NCBI RefSeq assembly: GCF_023498005.1
Contig: NZ_CP097289.1
Location: 2,542,001 to 2,606,000, forward strand
Direction: 5' to 3'
Length of the DNA stretch: 64,000 nt
Origin: Streptomyces durmitorensis
Lineage (GTDB): Bacteria > Actinomycetota > Actinomycetes > Streptomycetales > Streptomycetaceae
The notes beneath the pieces are model-generated. The model was not told where the DNA came from and made no database searches. It saw only the letters and a program-made list of their open reading frames with translations. Below, one piece after another: positions 1-8,373 of this stretch (position 1 is its first letter; each line of letters starts with the position of its first letter). Position numbers and translations under genes: made by a program.

Positions 1-147
1 GGAGGCGTTGGAGGCCTTGTCGCCGTAGTCGGCGGCGACGAGCTTGATGGTCTTGCCGTCGCCGCTGTCGCTGTCACCGCCGCACGCGGTAAGTCCCAGT
101 GCCATCGCGAGCGTTGCCGCACCGGTGGCGATTACTCGATTCCTCAT
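1..147 (-). CDS. Sugar ABC transporter substrate-binding lipoprotein, N-terminal part only
   Basis: Only the first 49 codons are inside the window; the gene runs off the left edge. The ATG at 147 is preceded by an AAGGG ribosome site about nine bases upstream. The product opens with a short basic stretch, a hydrophobic segment and a lipobox ending in Cys22 (LTAC), then a Gly/Asp/Ser-rich linker and a beta strand (TIKLVAADYGDK) typical of the mature N-terminus of family 1 solute-binding proteins. It lies 150 bp downstream of an NgcG-like permease on the same strand and has its own dre-like site, so it is probably a second, co-regulated sugar receptor. The ligand cannot be told from this fragment. 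Confidence 0.75.
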   Translation of the reverse strand, partial: MRNRVIATGAATLAMALGLTACGGDSDSGDGKTIKLVAADYGDKASNAS

Positions 148-247
148 GCTGTTCAACCCTTCGACATCGGTGTCGACTTGAACGCGGGCAAAAGGTTCCC
201 CCCGCGGCGCCGTGGGGCCGACATTACTCACGGCCGGAATTGACGCG

Positions 248-263
248 ACAGGCCTAGACCACT
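248..263. promoter_or_regulatory. DasR (dre)-like operator
   Basis: The 16-mer ACAGGCCTAGACCACT matches 14 of 16 positions of the DasR consensus A(G/C)TGGTCTAGACCA(G/C)T. It lies in the 150-bp gap between the permease gene and the next sugar-binding lipoprotein, about 100 bp upstream of that start. DasR is the GntR-family repressor of GlcNAc and chitin genes in Streptomyces and is released by aminosugar phosphates. The match is read from sequence; binding is inferred. Confidence 0.6.
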
Positions 264-297
264 TTCGTGGCCAAGCTGAAATCACCGGCGGTCAGGG

Positions 298-1191
298 TCA
301 CTTGAGAGCCCCCGCGGTGAGCCCGGCCTGCACCTGACGCTGGAACACGGCATAGACGACGAGCACCGGAAGCATCGCGATCGTCAGGCCCGCGAAGAGC
401 GCTCCCCAGTCGCCCCGGTACCCCTGCGAGACCGCCAGCGTGGCCAGTCCCTGCGGCAGCACGTACCTGCTCTCCTCCTCGTTGTTGAGCAGCAGCGGGA
501 GCAGGTACTGGTTCCACTGGCCGAGGAAGTTGAAGATGCCGATGCTGACCAGGCCCGGCTTGGCCATCGGCAGCATGATCTGGAAGAACGTCCGCGTGTG
601 CGAGGCCCCGTCGACCATCGCCGCCTCCTGGACGCCGGTCGGCAGCGTACGGAAGAAGGACGTCAGGAAGAAGACGGTGAAGGGCAGCGAGTACGCGATG
701 TACGCGATCATCAGGCCCGGCCTGGTGTCCAGGAGGCCGAAGTTCTCCATGACCGCGAAGAGCGGGACGAGGGCGAGGATGACGGGGAACATCATGCCGC
801 CCGCGAAGAGCATGAAGATGAACCGGTTGCCCGGGAAGGTGAAGCGGGCGATCACATAGGCCGCCATCGAGCCGAGCAGCATGGTGCCGGTCAGCGAACC
901 CGCCAGGATGATCACCGAGTTGATGGCGTACTGGCCGATGCTCGCCTCGGTCCACGCGTTGGTGAAGTTCTCCCAGTGGAAGGAGGTCGGCCAGCCCATC
1001 GGATCGCTGAGGATCTCGACCGAGGGGCGCAGCGCGGTGAGGGCGACCCAGATCAGGGGGCCCGCCGCGAGGACCACCCACAGGACGAGGAAGGCGTGCG
1101 AGAAGACGTTCAGGGTCGCGCCGCTCGCCGAATCGCCCTCTCGGCGGGATGTGTCGGCGGACTCGGCGCGGGGCGCGGTGGTCGTGGTCAT
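298..1191 (-). CDS. ngcG: Carbohydrate ABC transporter permease, NgcG-like (MalG family)
   Basis: This 297-residue inner-membrane permease belongs to the MalG group of binding-protein-dependent sugar transporters. It has a disordered N-terminus, about six membrane segments and the cytoplasmic EAA loop (VQEAAMVDGASHTRTFFQIMLP, near residue 190) that contacts the ATPase. It is the last gene of the run ngcE-ngcF-ngcG, 21 bp after ngcF. No ATPase gene is nearby; related Streptomyces sugar importers share the separately encoded MsiK ATPase, which I presume serves here too. The start is an ATG with GGGAG about ten bases upstream. The ngc name rests on resemblance of the binding protein and on operon order. 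Confidence 0.8.
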   Translation of the reverse strand: MTTTTAPRAESADTSRREGDSASGATLNVFSHAFLVLWVVLAAGPLIWVALTALRPSVEILSDPMGWPTSFHWENFTNAWTEASIGQYAINSVIILAGSLTGTMLLGSMAAYVIARFTFPGNRFIFMLFAGGMMFPVILALVPLFAVMENFGLLDTRPGLMIAYIAYSLPFTVFFLTSFFRTLPTGVQEAAMVDGASHTRTFFQIMLPMAKPGLVSIGIFNFLGQWNQYLLPLLLNNEEESRYVLPQGLATLAVSQGYRGDWGALFAGLTIAMLPVLVVYAVFQRQVQAGLTAGALK

Positions 1192-1212
1192 GATGCAGTG
1201 CTCCCGCGGTCT

Positions 1213-2286
1213 TTAGTATTCGATCCGGTCGCGGTTCCCGATCCTCATGACGATCAGCGAGAACGCCATGCTGAGGACGAGGAGGACGACGCCGATGGAC
1301 GTGGCATAGCCGTACTGACCGTCACGGAACCGTTCGTAGAGGAAGACCGGGGTGACCTTCAGGACGTGTTCGGGAACCATGACCAGGACGATCGCGAACG
1401 AGTCGAGCGCCTGGATGCCCATGTAGATCCAGCCGGTCCGCACGGTGTCCCAGATCAGCGGGAGCGTCACGCTGAAGAAGGTCCGTCCCCGGCCCGCGCC
1501 GTCGAGCAGCGCCGCCTCGTAGATGTCCCTGGGGATCGCGCCCATCGCGGCGGAGAACAGCACCACATAGAAGCCGACGAAGCTCCAGGAGAGCACGATC
1601 ATCACCGCGATGAGCGCGAGTGAGCGGTCGCCGCCCAGCCAGGCGGGGCCGTCGAACCCCACCTTGTCGAGCCCGCCGTTGATCAGGCCGCTGTTGGTGT
1701 TGAAGACGCGGCCCCAGACCACGGCGATGATCGCGACGGACAGGACCTGGGGGAAGAAGTAGACGACCTTGTAGAACGACGAGCCCGCGACACCGGCGAT
1801 GGCCTGGCCCTTACGGTGCCGGCCGCCCGACGTGATCATGTACGCGAAGAACATGCCGAGCACAAGCGTGATCAGCGGGGCGACGACCGCCAGGATGACG
1901 CTCACTTCCAGGGAGTCCCAGAAGCGCTCGTCGTTCCACATCTTCGTGAAGTTGTCGAAGCCGATGAAGTTCGCCACCGGCCCACCGGACCAGTCCGTGA
2001 ACGAGTAGTAGATCGCCTGGATGAAGGGCGAGATCACGAACAGGGCGTAGAACGCGAGCGGCAGCGCCAGGAAGCCCGCGATGAAGCGGTACTTGTCGAG
2101 CGTCCGGTAGCGCCGGTCGTAGCGCACGCTCTGCGGGGTGAAGCGGGGCGGCAGCAGTACTGCCAGGAGGAACAGCAGCCCGTTCGGCGACTTGGGCCGG
2201 CCTGTCGGGTCCGGTGCCTTCTTCGAGGGTGGGGAATCGTCCACCCGGGTGTCAGTCTTCACGCCACTCCGCCCCGCCTCGTTCAC
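1213..2286 (-). CDS. ngcF: Carbohydrate ABC transporter permease, NgcF-like (MalF family)
   Basis: This is the MalF-type partner permease, 357 residues if the first GTG is used. An internal GTG at 2262 has a GGAG four bases upstream and may be the true start, giving 349 residues. About 65 polar residues precede the first membrane segment (IAGFLALPLAFYALFVISPF), followed by roughly five more and an EAA loop (IYEAALLDGAGRGRTFFSVTLP). It lies between the binding protein and NgcG with gaps of 31 and 21 bp, so one transcript is likely. The pair forms the membrane channel for N-acetylglucosamine or chitobiose uptake, if the family call on the binding protein is right. Confidence 0.8.
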   Translation of the reverse strand: MNEAGRSGVKTDTRVDDSPPSKKAPDPTGRPKSPNGLLFLLAVLLPPRFTPQSVRYDRRYRTLDKYRFIAGFLALPLAFYALFVISPFIQAIYYSFTDWSGGPVANFIGFDNFTKMWNDERFWDSLEVSVILAVVAPLITLVLGMFFAYMITSGGRHRKGQAIAGVAGSSFYKVVYFFPQVLSVAIIAVVWGRVFNTNSGLINGGLDKVGFDGPAWLGGDRSLALIAVMIVLSWSFVGFYVVLFSAAMGAIPRDIYEAALLDGAGRGRTFFSVTLPLIWDTVRTGWIYMGIQALDSFAIVLVMVPEHVLKVTPVFLYERFRDGQYGYATSIGVVLLVLSMAFSLIVMRIGNRDRIEY

Positions 2287-2317
2287 GTGCCCGCGTTCTC
2301 GGTCGATCCGCCGCTGA

Positions 2318-3751
2318 TCAGGACTTCTTGACCTTGACGACGTCAGGGTCCTTGAGGATCCGGGCCCCGGCCTTCTCCATGATGTCCATGGCCTGCTTGG
2401 TACCGATCTGGCCCAGCATGAACTTGGCGATCATGTTGTTGAAGTCCTCGCGGAACAGCTCGTTGTACCAGTCCATGTGCTTTGCGATGACGACGTTCTC
2501 GCCGGCGGTCTTGATCGCCGCCTGCACGCTCGCCACACCGTGCGGCATCTTCTGACCGTCGATGGCCCCCTTGACCACCGGGAGGGCGGAGAGCTCCTTG
2601 AAGTTGTTCAGGGCGGCCTCCTTGCTGTACATCGCCCGCAGCCACTCCAGGCCGCCCTGCCGGTTCTGCGCCTTCTCGGGGACGACGTAGAACTCACCGG
2701 CCGGCGCGTTGATCGTGCCGAACGGCATCTTGTCGCCCGAATCCAGAGACGGGCTCGGGCCGAACGACATCCCGAAGTCCTTCGGGGTGGTGTCCTTGGC
2801 CTCGTTCTCCACCCAGGAACCGTTGGGCACGAAGACGCACTTGCCGCCCTTGGTCCAGGCGGTCTGCATCTCGGTGTGCGCCTCGGTGCCGTCGAAGCCG
2901 GTAAGCACGTACTTCTTGGCGACCAGTTCCTCCCAGGCCTCGAAGACGTCCTTGACCGCGTCGTTCTTCCAGGCGCCCGGCTCCAGGTGGTCCATGGCCG
3001 TGGTGATCTCGCGCCCGCCGCGCTGCGCGAACATCGTGTAGATGCTGAAGAACATGTACCGGGGGTGGCCGCCCGGGTAGCTCCAGCCGTGGATGCCCTT
3101 GGCCTTGGCCTTCTTGCAGACGGCCAGCATCTCGTCCCACGTCTTCGGGTACGCGGAGTCCAGGCCCTCCTCAAGGAGCTTCTTGGAGTAGAAGGTGCCG
3201 TAGACCGTCAGCGAGATGCCGGCCTGGAACGTCCCCGAGCCACCGAAGTTGCCGCTCGCCTCGACCGCCGGTTCGAGGATGTCGCGCACCTTGACGCTCG
3301 GGTCGTCCCACGACGGCGCGTCGAGCAGCTCGGTGAGGTCCGCCACCTGCTTGTTGGAGACCAGCTTGCCGGGGTTCATCTGGTCGGCGCCGGAGTTGTT
3401 GATGACGTCGGCCGTCGGCTTGCCACGGACGATCTTCGGCTGCACCTGAGTGGCGATCTTCGTCGTCGACTTCTGGCCGGCGTCCGAGTCCGGGTACCGC
3501 TTCTTGTACATGTCGGTCACGAACTGGGCGTACTTGTCGCCATAACCGCCGTTGAAGACGACCACGGCGAGCCCGGCGTCCGCCTTCACGCCGAGCGGAT
3601 TCTTCTTGGACTTCTCGCCCTTCTCCGCCTTGTTCTCTTCGCCGCCACCGCTCGCGCAGGAGCTCAGGGCGCCCACGGCCGGTACTGCGAGAAGGCTGGT
3701 GGCCGCCGCCCTCTTCATCACGTCACGACGGTTGATGCTGGTGGATCCCAT
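2318..3751 (-). CDS. ngcE: N-acetylglucosamine/chitobiose ABC transporter binding protein, NgcE-like
   Basis: This 477-residue secreted lipoprotein is the receptor of the importer. The ATG at 3751 is chosen over an in-frame TTG two codons upstream because GAGG lies eight bases before it. The N-terminus has a twin-arginine motif (NRRDVMKRA) and a lipobox ending in Cys32 (LSSC), so it is probably Tat-exported and lipid-anchored. The rest is a family 1 solute-binding fold. The MGSTS...NRRD start and downstream permeases resemble the NgcE group known for GlcNAc and N,N'-diacetylchitobiose uptake. It is first in the operon, and a weaker dre-like site lies about 150 bp upstream. Substrate is inferred from family. 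Confidence 0.8.
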   Translation of the reverse strand: MGSTSINRRDVMKRAAATSLLAVPAVGALSSCASGGGEENKAEKGEKSKKNPLGVKADAGLAVVVFNGGYGDKYAQFVTDMYKKRYPDSDAGQKSTTKIATQVQPKIVRGKPTADVINNSGADQMNPGKLVSNKQVADLTELLDAPSWDDPSVKVRDILEPAVEASGNFGGSGTFQAGISLTVYGTFYSKKLLEEGLDSAYPKTWDEMLAVCKKAKAKGIHGWSYPGGHPRYMFFSIYTMFAQRGGREITTAMDHLEPGAWKNDAVKDVFEAWEELVAKKYVLTGFDGTEAHTEMQTAWTKGGKCVFVPNGSWVENEAKDTTPKDFGMSFGPSPSLDSGDKMPFGTINAPAGEFYVVPEKAQNRQGGLEWLRAMYSKEAALNNFKELSALPVVKGAIDGQKMPHGVASVQAAIKTAGENVVIAKHMDWYNELFREDFNNMIAKFMLGQIGTKQAMDIMEKAGARILKDPDVVKVKKS

Positions 3752-3909
3752 GCTCAAGTCCTCGCCTTCCAGGACTCAGGCGGCGTACGGGGCTCCCGAC
3801 AGCTCGCCGAAGGCGAAGGGCCCGACACCGCGGGTCAGTTGAAGCTTTGGTGGTGCGATACGTGCGACAACTACATGGCAAGGGCTCGCACCCGCCACTC
3901 AGGGTGCCG

Positions 3910-3925
3910 ATAGGTATAGTCCACT
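3910..3925. promoter_or_regulatory. Weaker DasR (dre)-like operator upstream of ngcE
   Basis: ATAGGTATAGTCCACT matches 12 of 16 positions of the DasR consensus, keeping the outer GG...CCA(C)T and central TAG. It lies 159 bp upstream of the ngcE ATG. With the better site at 248 it suggests aminosugar control of the whole uptake locus. The match alone is not proof. Confidence 0.4.
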
Positions 3926-4263
3926 CATCGGCAGCAGAGCAAGATCGAATGCAGCTTCGGCCAGCAGTCTTTCCCTAGTTGAGACCTCGCGGAGATGTGG
4001 ACCGGTTCGTTCACGGCGTGAGCAAATTCGACCCGAGGTATCGACGGCGTTTCCTTGAGGTTTGCGGGTGTTTGGACCCCGCCGCCTCGCCCACGATCTT
4101 GCCTCCCCCCGCCACGCACCTCGTTGGACTTTCCCCTCACTCCCCTTGGACTTTCCCCCTGGTCCCGCGGCCCGATCCGTTCCCCTCCGGCTCCCGCCGA
4201 CCCTTCCAACAGCCTTGACACCACCGGCAACTTGACGCACTACTGGACCTTGCGCAGCGATGT

Positions 4264-4275
4264 GACAACGTTGTC
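4264..4275. promoter_or_regulatory. LacI-type palindromic operator before the GH92 gene
   Basis: GACAACGTTGTC is a perfect 12-bp palindrome with the central CG typical of LacI-family operators. It ends 24 bp before the ATG, just ahead of the GGGAGG ribosome site, where a bound repressor would block transcription. A half-site-like GCGACAAC occurs near 3863. No LacI gene is adjacent; the nearest is about 20 kb away at 24954-25976. Confidence 0.55.
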
Positions 4276-4299
4276 CAACTCGCAGGGAGGGGCTCGGGG

Positions 4300-7200
4300 A
4301 TGCCGCACAGATCACGCAGACCTCGCTTCAGACACCACCGTTCGGCCGCGATCCTGGGAGCGGCCGCGTTCACGCTCGTCGCGACAGCGCAGGGCGCCGC
4401 CGTCGCCAAGCCGGAGGAACCGCCCAGAGCGGCCAAGGAGTTCGTCTCCTCGTTCGAGGAGGGCGAAGCCCAGCCCGACTGGCTGAACACCGTCGAGACC
4501 GGCCCCGACGGCAAGAAGCGGACCGCCGGCGTCAACGGCGCGTTCAGTTCGGGGATCCCCGGCAGTGTGAACGACCACGTGACCGAGGTCCGCGCCAGCG
4601 ACGAGAACGCGGGCGGCGGCGAGGTCAAGGAGAACCTCGTCGACGGTGAGCCCACCAGCAAGTGGCTCTCCTTCGAGCCCACCGGGTGGGCGGAGTTCGA
4701 CCTGGACGAACCCGCCAAGGTCGTGACATACGCGCTCACGTCGGCCAACGACCACGACGAGCGCGACCCCAAGGACTGGACCCTTCAGGGCTCCACGGAC
4801 GGCAAGGACTGGAAGGTCCTCGACACCCGCAAGGGTGAGGCGTTCGACAAGCGCCACCAGACGAAGAAGTACGACTTCCAGAACGACACGGCGTACGCGC
4901 ACTTCCGCCTGGACATCACCGCCAACAACGGCGCGTCCGACGCCCTCCAGCTCGCCGACGTCCAGCTCTCCGTCGGCGGCAGCGAGGCGCCGGTCCCCGA
5001 GGACATGCTCTCCCTCGTGGACCGCGGCCCCAGCGGCTCCCCGACCGCGAAGGCGGGCGCCGGGTTCACCGGCAAGCACGCGATGCGTTACGCGGGCACC
5101 CACAAGGCGGACGCCCGCGGCTACTCGTACAACAAGGTCTTCGACGTGAACGTCGCGGTGCGGCGTGACACCGAGCTGTCGTACCGGGTCTTCCCGTCCA
5201 TGGCGGAGGGCGACCTCGATTACGACGCCACGAACGTGTCCATGGACCTGGCCTTCACCGACGGCACCTATCTGAGTGACCTCAAGGCCATGGACCAGCA
5301 CGGCTTCCCGCTGAATCCGCAGGGCCAGGGCGCCGCGAAGGGCCTCTACGTCAACCAGTGGAACAACGTGGCCTCCCGGATCGGGCAGGTCGCGCGCGGC
5401 AGGACCGTGGACCGGGTGCTCCTCGCGTACGACTCCCCCAAGGGCCCGGCGAAGTTCCGTGGCTGGGTGGACGACGTGTCCCTGAAGGAGAAGGCCCCGG
5501 CGAAGCCGAAGGCCCACCCTTCGGACTACGCGGACACCACCCGTGGCACCAACTCCAGCGGCGGCTTCTCGCGCGGCAACACCTTCCCGGCGACGGCCGT
5601 GCCGCACGGCTTCAACTTCTGGACTCCGGTGACCAACGCGGGCTCCCTGAGCTGGCTCTACGACTACGCGCGCGGCAACAACTCGGACAACCTGCCGACG
5701 ATCCAGGCGTTCAGCGCGAGCCACGAGCCGAGCCCGTGGATGGGCGACCGGCAGACCTTCCAGATGATGCCGTCGGTCGACAAGGACACCCCGTCGGCGT
5801 CCCGCACCAAGCGCGCCCTTCCCTTCAAGCACGAGAAGGAGACGGCACGCCCGCACTACTACGGCGTGACGTTCGAGAACGGTCTGAAGGCCGAGATGGC
5901 CCCGACCGATCACGCGGCGATGATGAAGTTCACCTATCCCGGTGACGACGCGAGCGTCATCTTCGACAACGTCTCGGAGAAGGGCGGCCTCACCCTCGAC
6001 GAGGAGAGGGGGATCGTCAGCGGATTCTCGGACGTCAAGTCCGGGCTCTCCACCGGCGCCACACGCCTCTTCGTGTACGGCACCTTCGACTCGCCCGTCA
6101 CGGCGGGCGGCAAGCTCGAAGGCGGTGGCGGCGGTGATGTCACCGGCTATCTGCGCTTCAAGGCGGGCAAGGACCGCACGGTCAACCTGCGCCTGGCCAC
6201 CTCGCTCATCAGCCTCGACCAGGCCAAGGCCAACCTCGACCGCGAGATCCCGTCCGGCACCTCCTTCGACCGCGTGAAGAACGGCGCGCAGAAGAGCTGG
6301 GACGACATCCTCGGCAAGGTCGAAGTGGAGGGCGCGAGCGAGGGCCAGAAGACCTCGCTCTACTCCAGTCTGTACCGCCTCTACCTCTACCCCAACTCGG
6401 GCTTCGAGAAGGTCACTTCGGCGGACGGCAAGTCCAAGTACCAGTACGCGTCGCCGTTCTCTCCGCAGACGGGTCCCGACACCCCCACCCACACGGGCGC
6501 GAAGATCGTCGACGGGAAGCCGTACGTCAACAACGGCTTCTGGGACACGTATCGGACGACCTGGCCCGCATACTCGCTCCTCACGCCGAAGAAGGCGGGT
6601 GAGCTGGTCGACGGCTTCGTCCAGCAGTACAAGGACGGCGGCTGGACGTCGCGTTGGTCCTCGCCCGGCTACGCGGACCTGATGACGGGCACCTCCTCGG
6701 ACGTGGCGTTCGCCGACGCGTACGTCAAGGGCGTGGACTTCGACGCCAAGGACGCGTACGACGCCGCACTCAAGAACGCGACGGTCGTGCCGCCGAGTTC
6801 GGGCGTCGGCCGCAAGGGCATGGAGACCTCCCCGTTCCTCGGCTACACCCCGAGCGAGACGCACGAGGGCCTGTCCTGGGCGCTTGAGGGCTACCTCAAC
6901 GACTACGGCATCTCGCGCATGGGCCAGGCCCTGTACAAGAAGACGGGCGAGAAGCACTACAAGGAGGAGTCGGAGTACTTCCTCAACCGCGCCCGTGACT
7001 ACGTGAAGCTCTTCGACGACAAGGCGGCGGGAGGCGGCACCGCGCCGGGCTTCTTCCAGGGCAAGGACAAGAAGGGCGACTGGCGCGTCCCGTCGGAGAA
7101 GTTCGACCCGCGCGTGTGGGGTCACGACTACACGGAGACGAACGCCTGGGGCTATGCCTTCACCGCCCCGCAGGACTCGCGCGGCCTCGCCAACCTCTAC

Positions 7201-8175
7201 GGCGGCCGCAAGGGCCTCGGCGACAAGCTGGACACGTACTTCGCCACTCCGGAGACCGGGTCCGCCGAGTTCGCGGGCTCGTACGGGGGCGTCATCCACG
7301 AGATGACCGAGGCACGCGACGTACGCATGGGCATGTACGGGCACTCCAACCAGGTCGCCCACCACGCCGCCTACATGTACGACGCGGCCGGTGAGCCGTC
7401 CAAGACGCAGGAGAAGGTCCGCGAGGTCCTCTCCCGTCTCTACACCGGCAGCGAGATCGGGCAGGGCTACCACGGCGACGAGGACAACGGCGAGCAGTCG
7501 GCCTGGTTCCTCTTCTCCTCGCTCGGCTTCTATCCGCTGGTCATGGGCAGCGGCGAATACGCCATCGGCTCACCGCAGTTCACCAAGATGACCGTGCACC
7601 TGGACGGCGGGCGCGACCTGGTCGTCAAGGCGCCGAAGAACAGCGCGAAGAACGTCTACGTCCAGGGCCTGAAGGTCAACGGCAAGAAGTGGACCTCAAC
7701 CGCCCTGCCCCACAAGGAGATCGCGAAGGGCGGTGTCCTGGAGTTCGACATGGGCCCGAAGCCGTCGGCGTGGGGCACGGGCAAGAACGCCCAGCCCGCG
7801 TCCATCACGCAGGACGACAAGGTGCCGTCGCCGCGCGGTGACGCCATCAAGGGTGACGGCGCGCTCTTCGACAACACCTCGGCCACGGACGCCACTTCGG
7901 ACTCCGCCGTCGACCTTCCGGTCGCCAAGGAGACCAAGGCCGTTCAGTACACGCTGACGTCGTCCGCCGACAAGGCGAAGGCGCCGCGCGGCTGGGTGCT
8001 CGAAGGCTCCGCCGACGGCCAGAAGTGGAAGGAGCTGGACAAGCGGTCCGGCGAGTCCTTCGCCTGGGACAAGCAGACCCGGGTGTTCACGGTCGACAAG
8101 CCGGGGACGTACGCGCACTACCGGCTCGTGCCGGACGGGTCCTCGACGCTCGCGGAGGTCGAGCTCCTGAGCTGA
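4300..8175 (+). CDS. Secreted GH92 alpha-mannosidase with N- and C-terminal carbohydrate-binding domains
   Basis: This 1291-residue exported enzyme starts at an ATG behind GGGAGG, with a Sec signal peptide of about 36 residues. A discoidin/F5-8C-like CBM32 region (about 95-230) is followed by a jelly-roll region and the GH92 module from about residue 400. Family motifs include GTSSDVAFADAYVKG, HEGLSWALEGYLNDYG and the calcium/catalytic motif GYHGDEDNGEQSAWF (Asp1060-Asp1062). A second F5/8C-like domain occupies the last 120 residues. GH92 enzymes are calcium-dependent exo-alpha-mannosidases that trim N-glycans and mannans; linkage specificity cannot be read here. Divergence from a GlcNAc/chitobiose importer suggests use of host or fungal glycoproteins. 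A strong terminator follows. Confidence 0.9.
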   Translation: MPHRSRRPRFRHHRSAAILGAAAFTLVATAQGAAVAKPEEPPRAAKEFVSSFEEGEAQPDWLNTVETGPDGKKRTAGVNGAFSSGIPGSVNDHVTEVRASDENAGGGEVKENLVDGEPTSKWLSFEPTGWAEFDLDEPAKVVTYALTSANDHDERDPKDWTLQGSTDGKDWKVLDTRKGEAFDKRHQTKKYDFQNDTAYAHFRLDITANNGASDALQLADVQLSVGGSEAPVPEDMLSLVDRGPSGSPTAKAGAGFTGKHAMRYAGTHKADARGYSYNKVFDVNVAVRRDTELSYRVFPSMAEGDLDYDATNVSMDLAFTDGTYLSDLKAMDQHGFPLNPQGQGAAKGLYVNQWNNVASRIGQVARGRTVDRVLLAYDSPKGPAKFRGWVDDVSLKEKAPAKPKAHPSDYADTTRGTNSSGGFSRGNTFPATAVPHGFNFWTPVTNAGSLSWLYDYARGNNSDNLPTIQAFSASHEPSPWMGDRQTFQMMPSVDKDTPSASRTKRALPFKHEKETARPHYYGVTFENGLKAEMAPTDHAAMMKFTYPGDDASVIFDNVSEKGGLTLDEERGIVSGFSDVKSGLSTGATRLFVYGTFDSPVTAGGKLEGGGGGDVTGYLRFKAGKDRTVNLRLATSLISLDQAKANLDREIPSGTSFDRVKNGAQKSWDDILGKVEVEGASEGQKTSLYSSLYRLYLYPNSGFEKVTSADGKSKYQYASPFSPQTGPDTPTHTGAKIVDGKPYVNNGFWDTYRTTWPAYSLLTPKKAGELVDGFVQQYKDGGWTSRWSSPGYADLMTGTSSDVAFADAYVKGVDFDAKDAYDAALKNATVVPPSSGVGRKGMETSPFLGYTPSETHEGLSWALEGYLNDYGISRMGQALYKKTGEKHYKEESEYFLNRARDYVKLFDDKAAGGGTAPGFFQGKDKKGDWRVPSEKFDPRVWGHDYTETNAWGYAFTAPQDSRGLANLYGGRKGLGDKLDTYFATPETGSAEFAGSYGGVIHEMTEARDVRMGMYGHSNQVAHHAAYMYDAAGEPSKTQEKVREVLSRLYTGSEIGQGYHGDEDNGEQSAWFLFSSLGFYPLVMGSGEYAIGSPQFTKMTVHLDGGRDLVVKAPKNSAKNVYVQGLKVNGKKWTSTALPHKEIAKGGVLEFDMGPKPSAWGTGKNAQPASITQDDKVPSPRGDAIKGDGALFDNTSATDATSDSAVDLPVAKETKAVQYTLTSSADKAKAPRGWVLEGSADGQKWKELDKRSGESFAWDKQTRVFTVDKPGTYAHYRLVPDGSSTLAEVELLS

Positions 8176-8200
8176 TCCACCAGAAGGAACCGCACAACGC

Positions 8201-8233
8201 GGGGGCGGGAGTGGCGAGTTCACTCCCGCCCCC
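8201..8233 (+). terminator. Strong hairpin terminator after the GH92 gene
   Basis: A perfect 13-bp stem (GGGGGCGGGAGTG / CACTCCCGCCCCC) encloses a seven-base loop, 25 bp after the stop codon. There is no U-run, which is usual for Streptomyces terminators. Confidence 0.85.
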
Positions 8234-8315
8234 GTTCGCATGCGCCCACTGAGGCCGCCGGGACCGTTGGCCGGAACACACCTGTCCTCACTCCCCTCAG
8301 GGATACAGACTCACC

Positions 8316-8373
8316 TCGTAACACACCTTTTGTCATGATCACGCCATCGATGGGAGATCATTTCGTGTTACGA
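8316..8373 (+). promoter_or_regulatory. Nested inverted repeats around a GTG start with TTA second codon
   Basis: TCGTAACAC (8316-8324) is perfectly complementary to GTGTTACGA (8365-8373), and inside it ATGATC (8335-8340) pairs with GATCAT (8356-8361). The right outer arm contains the probable GTG start and the TTA second codon of the metalloprotease gene; the GGGAG ribosome site lies in and beside the inner arm. In RNA this would hide the start region. As DNA it may be an operator. Confidence 0.45.

Larger units (their letters stand above)
3752..4299. other. Divergent intergenic region between ngcE and the GH92 gene
   Basis: These 548 bases hold no convincing gene. They contain a dre-like 16-mer near ngcE, a perfect 12-bp palindrome beside the GH92 ribosome site, and a C-rich unstructured stretch at 4078-4210. 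A TTGACA hexamer at 4215-4220 could be a -35 element for the GH92 gene, but I see no clear -10. Confidence 0.6.

Noticed and set aside
4312..7473. Very long minus-strand open frame opposite the GH92 gene
   Set aside because: It is the antisense shadow of a GC-rich gene; the product is Arg/Val/Gly-rich without any family signature, while the plus strand gives a complete GH92 enzyme.
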